Of a DNA stretch of 7,492 bases, positions 1 through 4,639 are shown one piece after another. The notes below the pieces were generated by a model that ran no database searches, was not told where the DNA came from, and saw only the letters and a program-made list of their open reading frames with translations. Made by a program: the position numbers and the translations under genes. The stretch's first letter is position 1. The number at the start of each line of letters is the position of its first letter. Origin of the DNA: DATDRM01 sp035291705 (lineage in GTDB: Bacteria > Chloroflexota > Anaerolineae > Anaerolineales > UBA4823); assembly GCA_035291705.1 (NCBI GenBank), contig DATDRM010000093.1:1-7492 (forward strand), written 5' to 3'.

Positions 1-731
1 TGCGTCGCGCCGCTCAAATCCTGCACAAGGCAGCGCCTGTGCTGGCCTTGTTTGGCTTGATGATCTCGCTCTTGCACCAATCTTCGCTAGGAGCCACCTA
101 TGGTATCGTCAAGTCACGGCCCATCTGGTTCAAGCCCAGCATGCCGATCATGTTTATTCTATCGGCTGTGGCAGTTGGCCCGGCAGTAACCATGGCGGTT
201 GCCTACGTGTTGGAATGGATCACTGGCAAACGCCGGGTAGACCACATTATCTTGCGCACTATCGCTCGCTTCAGCGGTTTTGGGCTGATGGTCTATGCTT
301 ATATCAAGTTTTGGGACCTGGCGGCGGTCAACTACTACGGCAGGACTCCCGCGGTGAGCGAAGGTTTACACCTGCTGAACCAGCAGACTCCCTATAACTT
401 CGGCTTCTGGTTTGGGGAGGTGATCATTGGGATCGTCATCCCGATCATATTCTTCCTGGTGCCACGCTTCAACCGCCGGCCAGGTTATCTGGTGTTGGGT
501 GCATTTCTGGCGGTTATCGGTGTGGTATTTAACCGCTGGAACATCACCGTCACTGGCTTATATGTCCCGCTTTCCTATTCACCGGGCACCCTTTACCAGC
601 TGCCGCCTGGGGTTTATTCGCCCGCCCTCGTAGAATGGGGAGTCGCGATCGGTATTCTCGGCTATGCTCTGATCATGTTAACCCTCGGGACGCGCTTTCT
701 GCCCTTATTTGGCGATCGGGAGCATTCCTAG
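1..731 (+). CDS. NrfD/HybB-type quinone-interacting integral membrane subunit, 3' part
   Basis: The reading frame is open from base 3, so the gene starts before the window; 242 C-terminal residues are visible and the stop is TAG at 729-731. About six hydrophobic spans can be seen. Family-like motifs are HQSSLGATYG near the visible start, FGFWFGE followed by an Ile/Pro-rich span in the middle, and FNRWNITVTGLYVP near the end. These fit the NrfD/HybB (PSRC-like) superfamily, the membrane subunit that exchanges electrons between quinone and a partner iron-sulfur protein in hydrogenase-2, DMSO-reductase-like and alternative complex III enzymes. The HQSSLG and FNRWN motifs favour the HybB-like branch, but I cannot fix the parent enzyme because its other genes lie upstream. 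A GTG at 39 is an internal codon, not the start. The 294-base gap and the hairpins after it suggest it ends its own operon. Confidence 0.88.
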   Translation, partial: RRAAQILHKAAPVLALFGLMISLLHQSSLGATYGIVKSRPIWFKPSMPIMFILSAVAVGPAVTMAVAYVLEWITGKRRVDHIILRTIARFSGFGLMVYAYIKFWDLAAVNYYGRTPAVSEGLHLLNQQTPYNFGFWFGEVIIGIVIPIIFFLVPRFNRRPGYLVLGAFLAVIGVVFNRWNITVTGLYVPLSYSPGTLYQLPPGVYSPALVEWGVAIGILGYALIMLTLGTRFLPLFGDREHS

Positions 732-762
732 TGGGTGTCCGGCGCAGAACGTGCGATCCACA

Positions 763-809
763 CGGATGCGAGGCTTCAGCCGGACAAATCCGCTGACGCC
801 TCACATCCG
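763..809 (+). terminator. Long imperfect stem-loop after the NrfD-like gene (possible terminator or 3' stabiliser)
   Basis: The left arm 763-784 pairs with the right arm 789-809 around a CAAA loop. The segments are CGGATG/CATCCG (6 bp), GAGGC/GCCTC (5 bp), TCAG/CTGA (4 bp) and CGGA/TCCG (4 bp), giving 19 pairs with two mismatches and one bulged C. It begins 31 bases after the NrfD stop codon. No T-run follows, so it is not a textbook intrinsic terminator. It could be a 3' end stabiliser, part of a factor-dependent terminator, or a regulatory leader structure. Confidence 0.45.
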
Positions 810-817
810 GGCAAAAA

Positions 818-850
818 CAAAGCATGCCCGCCAGCCGCGGTCATGCTTTG
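818..850. terminator. 9-bp stem-loop with a T-rich tail only on the minus strand
   Basis: CAAAGCATG (818-826) pairs perfectly with CATGCTTTG (842-850) around a 15-nt GC-rich loop. On the + strand no T-run follows. On the minus strand the stem is followed by a T-rich tail (complement of the A-run at 813-817), so its terminator-like orientation faces transcription entering from the cytochrome side. No minus-strand gene is seen here, so its role is uncertain. Confidence 0.35.
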
Positions 851-883
851 CCGATCTTATCCTTTATGGCAGCACACTCGGCC

Positions 884-940
884 TTGAGAAATATTTAAAT
901 ACTTCCCTGGATGGGTTAATATATTTTGCGTTATACTTTC
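884..940 (+). promoter_or_regulatory. Putative promoter region of the cytochrome operon
   Basis: A sharp AT-rich island stands in otherwise GC-rich DNA, about 90-140 bases before the first gene of the operon. TATACT at 932-937 is a reasonable -10 candidate, but the bases at the matching -35 position (about 909-914, GGATGG) are poor. TTGAGA at 884-889 looks like a -35 box but has no good -10 at the right distance. A 10-bp palindrome, TATTTAAATA (892-901), could be an operator. The placement is convincing as a promoter region; the exact boxes are not. Confidence 0.35.
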
Positions 941-969
941 GATGGCTGGAAAGCAGAGGAAAAAGTGCA

Positions 970-1029
970 ATGGGTAATGCTACTCGCTGCGCGCCGCCTG
1001 GCTGGCCGCGGTGGAGGAATCGCTTATGA
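970..1029 (+). CDS. Possible 19-residue leader peptide ending on the next gene's start codon
   Basis: ATG at 970 follows AGAGGA (955-960) by nine bases. The ORF encodes 19 residues rich in Arg, Pro and Trp (MGNATRC...WRNRL). Its TGA (1027-1029) overlaps the ATG at 1026 in an ATGA arrangement, as expected for translational coupling. No known family is recognised and the short length makes chance likely. It could be a leader peptide controlling entry into the operon, or a spurious ORF. Confidence 0.22.
   Translation: MGNATRCAPPGWPRWRNRL
1013..1018 (+). promoter_or_regulatory. Ribosome binding site deciding the start at 1026
   Basis: GGAGGA lies seven bases before ATG 1026. The alternative GTG at 1011 overlaps this sequence and would have no Shine-Dalgarno sequence of its own, so ATG 1026 is preferred. 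Confidence 0.75.
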
Positions 1030-1238
1030 ATAAAGCTGATGCCAATCCGTTCTTGATTGCCTTAATCTTCATCCTGCGTTGTCTGGTACCGTTGGCTGTG
1101 ATGCTGGGCATCTCCTATATCTTGCGCCGGCTGAAGCTGATCGCCGAACCTCCACCCACCCCGCCAGACTGGGATGACGGTGGCAACGGGAATAACCAAA
1201 ACCCACCGGAAGGAGGGCTGGCGCATGGCAAGGTTTGA
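1026..1238 (+). CDS. Small single-span membrane protein, function unknown
   Basis: This 70-residue protein opens the cytochrome operon. Residues ~8-33 form one hydrophobic membrane span. RRLK follows directly, so by the positive-inside rule the C-terminal half should face the cytoplasm. That tail (residues ~41-70) is rich in Pro, Gly, Asn and Asp (EPPPTPPDWDDGGNGNN...) and is probably disordered. There are no cysteines in a heme motif and no recognised domain. The start ATG has an excellent ribosome binding site, and the last 14 bases overlap the next gene, whose own ribosome binding site lies inside this coding region. That indicates co-translation with the nonaheme cytochrome. A small accessory or assembly subunit of the cytochrome complex is the simplest guess, made from position alone. 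Confidence 0.7.
   Translation: MNKADANPFLIALIFILRCLVPLAVMLGISYILRRLKLIAEPPPTPPDWDDGGNGNNQNPPEGGLAHGKV
1211..1216 (+). promoter_or_regulatory. Ribosome binding site deciding the start at 1225
   Basis: AGGAGG lies eight bases before ATG 1225. An earlier in-frame ATG at 1174 would add 17 polar residues before the signal segment and has no comparable site, so 1225 is chosen. Confidence 0.8.
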
Positions 1239-2334
1239 GATTCACCGCAGCTGGTTTGCCGTCTTTTACCCCGTTGTTTTAATCTTTATCACCTCATTTT
1301 TGATCATCCCCTCTGTCCGGGCTGAAGAACCGTCCCAAGAGACAGAGGCCTATTGCCTGGGCTGTCACGATAATCCCGACCTGAGCCTGGAATTGCCCAG
1401 CGGAGACACTCTCTCCCTTTTCATTTCACCTGAGATTCTGAGCAAATCGATCCACAGCCCGTTGGGGATCGAATGCCAGGCCTGCCACACGCAGATCATC
1501 TCATATCCACATCCCAAGCTGGATTACCAGAGCCGGCGAGAACTATCCCGCGCTTACTACCAGGCCTGCCAGAAGTGCCACTCGGAAAACTACACCAAGA
1601 CTCTGGACAGCATGCACGCCCAGGCTGCTAGCGCCGGAAACCTGGACGCGCCGATCTGCACGGATTGTCACGGCGCGCATGATGTCCAACCGCCTGACCA
1701 ACCCCGGGCGAATATCTCAGCCACCTGCGGCCAATGCCACACGGCGATCTTCGCCGATTACACGGCCAGCATCCACGGCGGGGCGCTGATCCAGGAGGAT
1801 AATCCCGATGTGCCGGTGTGTACCGATTGTCACGGCGTGCACAATATCCAGGACCCGCGCACCCCTCAATTTCGCGTCGAGTCCCCTGAACTGTGCGCCG
1901 GCTGTCACGCCAACCAGGAACTGATGGGCAAATACGGCCTGTCGGCCGACGTTTACAACCTTTACAACCTTTCCTGGCATGGGGTTGACATCTCCGTCTA
2001 CAAGGCTAAGTGGCCGACCATCTGGCATGAGAGCGCGGTCTGTACAGACTGCCATGGGGTGCATAATATCCTGGCCACCGGTAACCCGGCCTCAATGGTC
2101 AACCCGGCCAACTTGTTGGCCACCTGCCAGAAGTGCCACCCGCAGGCCGGCCCGAACTGGACCGGCGCCTGGACCGGGCATAACCGCATCAGCCTGGAGC
2201 GTACGCCGTCTGTATTCTATACCGATGCCTTTTATTCCATCTTCTCTCCCGTCGTCTTGTGGGGCTCGATCATCTATGTCCTTCTGCAGATTATCCACTC
2301 CCTGGTGGAGCGCGTGAGGAGGAGCCTGCGATGA
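1225..2334 (+). CDS. Membrane-anchored nonaheme cytochrome c (module A)
   Basis: 369 residues. A hydrophobic signal segment spans ~11-31, with a plausible cleavage after SVRA (residue 33). Nine CXXCH heme-binding motifs start at residues 44, 84, 115, 145, 168, 199, 224, 273 and 301. Nine further histidines (77, 96, 131, 152, 184, 206, 252, 280, 319) are also present at matching places in the downstream paralogue, which suggests bis-histidine coordination of all hemes. A C-terminal membrane span (~337-358) followed by Arg-rich residues anchors the protein with its hemes outside. Repeated CTDCHG(A/V)H elements resemble the multiheme c domain of CbcL-like quinone oxidoreductases; the partner b cytochrome follows with an ATGA overlap. 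The likely role is electron transfer between the membrane b cytochrome and an external partner. No catalytic site is recognised, but a reductase role cannot be excluded. Confidence 0.9.
   Translation: MARFEIHRSWFAVFYPVVLIFITSFLIIPSVRAEEPSQETEAYCLGCHDNPDLSLELPSGDTLSLFISPEILSKSIHSPLGIECQACHTQIISYPHPKLDYQSRRELSRAYYQACQKCHSENYTKTLDSMHAQAASAGNLDAPICTDCHGAHDVQPPDQPRANISATCGQCHTAIFADYTASIHGGALIQEDNPDVPVCTDCHGVHNIQDPRTPQFRVESPELCAGCHANQELMGKYGLSADVYNLYNLSWHGVDISVYKAKWPTIWHESAVCTDCHGVHNILATGNPASMVNPANLLATCQKCHPQAGPNWTGAWTGHNRISLERTPSVFYTDAFYSIFSPVVLWGSIIYVLLQIIHSLVERVRRSLR
2317..2324 (+). promoter_or_regulatory. Ribosome binding site deciding the start at 2331
   Basis: AGGAGGAG lies six bases before ATG 2331, inside the end of the preceding cytochrome gene. 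It supports this start over an in-frame ATG at 2259, which would overlap the upstream gene by 76 bases. Confidence 0.8.
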
Positions 2335-3068
2335 AACCGACCACCCCACCCCTTCCGCCAGCTTCCGAGAAGGTGCGTACCGAAGTGCACCTGGCGCGCT
2401 TCAGTCTCGGCCAGCGTTGGGAACACGCCATCCTGATCCTCAGTTTGACCGTCTTGCTGCTCACGGGACTGCCGCAGAAATACCGCACAGCGGCGTGGAG
2501 CCACAGCATTTTATCGACCCCGGAACGGGTGGAACTGGTGCAGCAGATCCACCATATCGCCGCCCTGCTCCTGACCGCCGAGGTGCTCTATCACCTGGGG
2601 CATGCGGTTTACCTGCTGGCGCGCCGCCGGCTGCCGGGCGATATGCTCCCCACCGGGCAGGATGTGCGCGATGCCTGGCAGAGTTTCAAGTACCTGCTGT
2701 TCTTATCGAAGGTCAAGCCAGCCTTTGGCAAGTACAACTTCGAGCAGAAATTCACCTACTGGTTTATCTTTTTCACCGTCGGCATCATGGTCGTCACCGG
2801 ATTTATCCTGTGGTTCCCGGAAGTCTGGACACGCTTTTTCCCGGGAGGCATCATCCCAGCCGCCAAACTGGCCCACAGCACGGAGGCGATCGTGGCCGCC
2901 GTGTTCATCATCATCTGGCATTTCTATCACGTCCACTTTGAACGCTTGAACTTGAGCATGTTTACCGGCTGGCTGAATGCGCGTGACACCCGCCAATATC
3001 ACCCCCTCGAATACCAGCGCCTGACTGGCGAACCCGCCGAGAATTCCGAAACAGGAGAAGGCCAGTAA
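2331..3068 (+). CDS. Four-span diheme-type cytochrome b, FdnI/HydC-like (module A)
   Basis: 245 residues with four predicted membrane spans at roughly 33-48, 73-97, 141-161 and 183-203. Histidines sit where heme b ligands are expected: H32 at the start of span 1, H74/H75 at the start of span 2, H182 at the start of span 4 and H197/H200/H202 in the WHFYHVH motif at its end. The SMFTG motif just after span 4 fits cytochromes of the formate dehydrogenase gamma/HydC type, which exchange electrons with quinone. Which histidines are ligands is my inference from family layout. It starts inside the stop codon of the nonaheme cytochrome (ATGA) and ends one base into the next gene, so the pair is very likely made together and forms a complex. 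Both ends of the protein should be cytoplasmic. Confidence 0.88.
   Translation: MKPTTPPLPPASEKVRTEVHLARFSLGQRWEHAILILSLTVLLLTGLPQKYRTAAWSHSILSTPERVELVQQIHHIAALLLTAEVLYHLGHAVYLLARRRLPGDMLPTGQDVRDAWQSFKYLLFLSKVKPAFGKYNFEQKFTYWFIFFTVGIMVVTGFILWFPEVWTRFFPGGIIPAAKLAHSTEAIVAAVFIIIWHFYHVHFERLNLSMFTGWLNARDTRQYHPLEYQRLTGEPAENSETGEGQ
3053..3057 (+). promoter_or_regulatory. Ribosome binding site for the start at 3068
   Basis: AGGAG lies ten bases before ATG 3068, whose first base is shared with the TAA of the preceding gene. It is the only convincing start signal for the second nonaheme cytochrome: no in-frame ATG or GTG occurs between it and the signal segment, only a TTG at 3092. Confidence 0.6.
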
Positions 3069-4639
3069 TGCTGTCTCGCCTCCCTGTTAGATTGATCACC
3101 AAAATTTTCGTCGGGGCAGTTCGTGGTGCGGAACTTGCTCGAGCCGCCGTCCACGGCGGCTTTTCCTGCGCCGGGGCCTGCCCTGAGTTTCGAAGGGACG
3201 GCGCAAGGAGCATTCTTACACGAGAAATTAAGCTCCTTGGGGCCTGTGCGCTACTCCTGGCTTTTTCGCTCACCATCCTGGTGCCTGGTGTCAATGCCGC
3301 GCCGCTCCCCCAGGCGGGCACTCCCACCCCGCAGGCAGAACCAACGGCTGAAACAGGCTCCTCCCCGCTATCGATCAGCGATCAAGTCTGTCTCGGTTGT
3401 CATGGAACGCCTGGGCTAACCCTGAACCTGGATAACGGGGAGGTTCTGGAGTTGTATGTCTCCGCCGAGGATCATAATGCCTCGGTCCACGGCAAGAAAG
3501 GCTATGCTTGTGTCCAGTGCCACACCACGGTTGGGGATTATCCCCACCCGCCATTCAGCGCGGCGGATTCCCGAGACGCCAGTCTCCAGCTCTACCAGGC
3601 GTGCCAGCGCTGCCATACCAGCCAGTATGAGCTCACTCAGGACAGCGTCCACGCCATTGCCCTGGCAAACGGCAACAACCAGGCGGCGATCTGTACCGAC
3701 TGCCATACAGCCCACCAGGTGCGCCAACTCACCGATCCGGACAGCGGAGAATTGACCCCAGAAGCCAGGGTTTGGGTGCCGCAGACCTGCGCTAAATGTC
3801 ACAACGCCATCTACCAGAAATACCTGACTACGGTGCATGGCTCAGCCCTGGTCGGAGAAGGCAACCCGGATGTGCCCACCTGCATCGATTGTCACGGCGT
3901 GCATAATATCGAGGATCCGAGGACCGCCGGCTTCCGTTTGCAATCGCCACTGATCTGTTCCAAATGTCACACCGACCCTCAGCTGATGGCGAAATATGGC
4001 CTCTCGACGCAGGTGCTTAACACTTACGTCGCCGATTTTCACGGGACTACAGTGACTCTATTCGAAAAACAATCCCCGGACGCTGAAACCAATAAACCGG
4101 TGTGCTACGATTGTCACGGCATCCACGACATCAAGCGCGTCGCCGATCCAGAGTTTGGCTTGCACGCTTCGGAAAACCTGCTCCTGCGCTGTCAGAAGTG
4201 CCATCCCGATGCCACCGCCAACTTCCCGACCGCCTGGCTGTCGCACTACATCCCCTCCGCAGAGAATAATCCCCTCGTGTATTATGTAAACCAGTTTTAT
4301 AAGGTCTTTATCCCCGCCGTGTTGGGTGGCATGGCTATCCTGGTGCTGCTCGACTTTGCGAAACTGGTTCGCACCCGAGCTGGCAGACCAAAACTCAAAG
4401 GGGTAGCGCTACCAGCCACGGTCGAGCTATCCCCGGATACACCTGGCTCTGTCGAGCTGCCCCCGGAAATTCCTGCCGATATCGAGCCATTCCCAGGGAC
4501 ATCTGCTGGCACCGAGCTTCCCACCGCACCGCTGGCGGAGGCCGCAGACCTGGCTGGAGAAAGCCAGCCGTTGCCGCCAGACTCCTTGCCGGAAACGCCA
4601 GAAGCCGCTGAAGGCGACGAGCAGGTGAGCCATGATTGA
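3068..4639 (+). CDS. Membrane-anchored nonaheme cytochrome c with proline-rich tail (module B)
   Basis: 523 residues, a paralogue of the module A nonaheme protein; for example both carry NPDVP-x-C-x-DCHGVHNI and later KYGLS. Nine CXXCH motifs start at 108, 148, 179, 209, 241, 272, 297, 346 and 375. Extra histidines at 141, 160, 195, 216, 257, 279, 325, 353 and 393 match those of the paralogue. A hydrophobic signal segment spans ~55-75 with likely cleavage after GVNA (residue 77), then a short Pro/Thr-rich stretch. A C-terminal span at ~411-430 is followed by basic residues and an ~85-residue Pro/Glu-rich tail, which should be cytoplasmic. The first ~52 residues are odd: there is no counterpart in the paralogue, and their DNA holds a terminator-like hairpin. 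Start 3068 is chosen by elimination. The likely partner is the downstream b-c fusion, with which it overlaps by eight bases. Confidence 0.88.
   Translation: MLSRLPVRLITKIFVGAVRGAELARAAVHGGFSCAGACPEFRRDGARSILTREIKLLGACALLLAFSLTILVPGVNAAPLPQAGTPTPQAEPTAETGSSPLSISDQVCLGCHGTPGLTLNLDNGEVLELYVSAEDHNASVHGKKGYACVQCHTTVGDYPHPPFSAADSRDASLQLYQACQRCHTSQYELTQDSVHAIALANGNNQAAICTDCHTAHQVRQLTDPDSGELTPEARVWVPQTCAKCHNAIYQKYLTTVHGSALVGEGNPDVPTCIDCHGVHNIEDPRTAGFRLQSPLICSKCHTDPQLMAKYGLSTQVLNTYVADFHGTTVTLFEKQSPDAETNKPVCYDCHGIHDIKRVADPEFGLHASENLLLRCQKCHPDATANFPTAWLSHYIPSAENNPLVYYVNQFYKVFIPAVLGGMAILVLLDFAKLVRTRAGRPKLKGVALPATVELSPDTPGSVELPPEIPADIEPFPGTSAGTELPTAPLAEAADLAGESQPLPPDSLPETPEAAEGDEQVSHD
3143..3164 (+). terminator. 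Terminator-like hairpin inside the 5' end of the second nonaheme gene
   Basis: GCCGCCGT (3143-3150) and ACGGCGGC (3153-3160) are perfect reverse complements. In RNA this would be a 7-bp GC-rich stem with a TCCA loop, followed at once by TTTT (3161-3164). It lies ~75 bases after the start codon. The T-run is short, so termination would be partial at best. An alternative 8-bp pairing, 3145-3152 with 3196-3203, would exclude this hairpin. Confidence 0.4.
3181..3197. repeat. Short interrupted palindrome resembling a dispersed intergenic repeat
   Basis: CCCTGAGTTTCGAAGGG has CCCT and AGGG ends. It resembles the CCTGAG...TCGAAGG type of short repeat that is scattered between genes in many bacteria; that likeness is from memory. 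Its presence in the atypical first 150 bases of this gene hints that non-coding repeat DNA has been taken into the reading frame. There is only one copy in this window. Confidence 0.25.
4421..4540 (+). repeat. Four imperfect 30-base in-frame repeats encoding 10-residue units
   Basis: The units start at 4421, 4451, 4481 and 4511. They encode VELSPDTPGS, VELPPEIPAD, IEPFPGTSAG and TELPTAPLAE (residues 452-491 of the second nonaheme protein). The shared core is (V/I/T)-E-(L/P) followed by prolines, and each unit begins with an NYCGAG-type DNA core. The tail should be an extended, acidic, disordered cytoplasmic segment. The repeats are diverged, so the expansion is not recent. Confidence 0.65.

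Larger units (their letters stand above)
732..1025 (+). other. Intergenic region: stem-loops, AT-rich promoter-like stretch, possible leader ORF
   Basis: This gap lies between the NrfD-like gene and the cytochrome operon. Its first ~120 bases are GC-rich and hold two strong inverted repeats (763-809 and 818-850). The next ~60 bases (884-940) are sharply AT-rich and look like a promoter region. The last ~60 bases hold a 19-codon ORF with its own Shine-Dalgarno-like sequence, ending on the start codon of the next gene. A frame open across much of the gap (709-1029) has low-complexity, Arg/Pro-rich content and no domain features, so I do not call it a gene. Confidence 0.7.

Noticed and set aside
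818..850. Intrinsic terminator for the NrfD-like gene
   Set aside because: The stem is good but is not followed by a T-run on the + strand, so a confident + strand terminator cannot be claimed.
709..1029. 106-codon + strand ORF spanning the intergenic gap
   Set aside because: It starts inside the NrfD-like gene, runs through the inverted repeats and the promoter-like AT island, and shows no protein-like pattern. Only its last 19 codons have a plausible ribosome binding site.
1225..2334. NrfA-type or octaheme nitrite/hydroxylamine reductase
   Set aside because: There is no CXXCK or other atypical active-site heme motif, and there seem to be enough histidines to saturate all nine hemes, so a catalytic open heme is not supported.
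2331..3068. Cytochrome b6/bc1-type b subunit
   Set aside because: It has only four spans, with histidines at span ends as in FdnI/HydC proteins; it lacks the paired His in two helices with 13-14 spacing and the PEWY-like motif of bc1/b6f.
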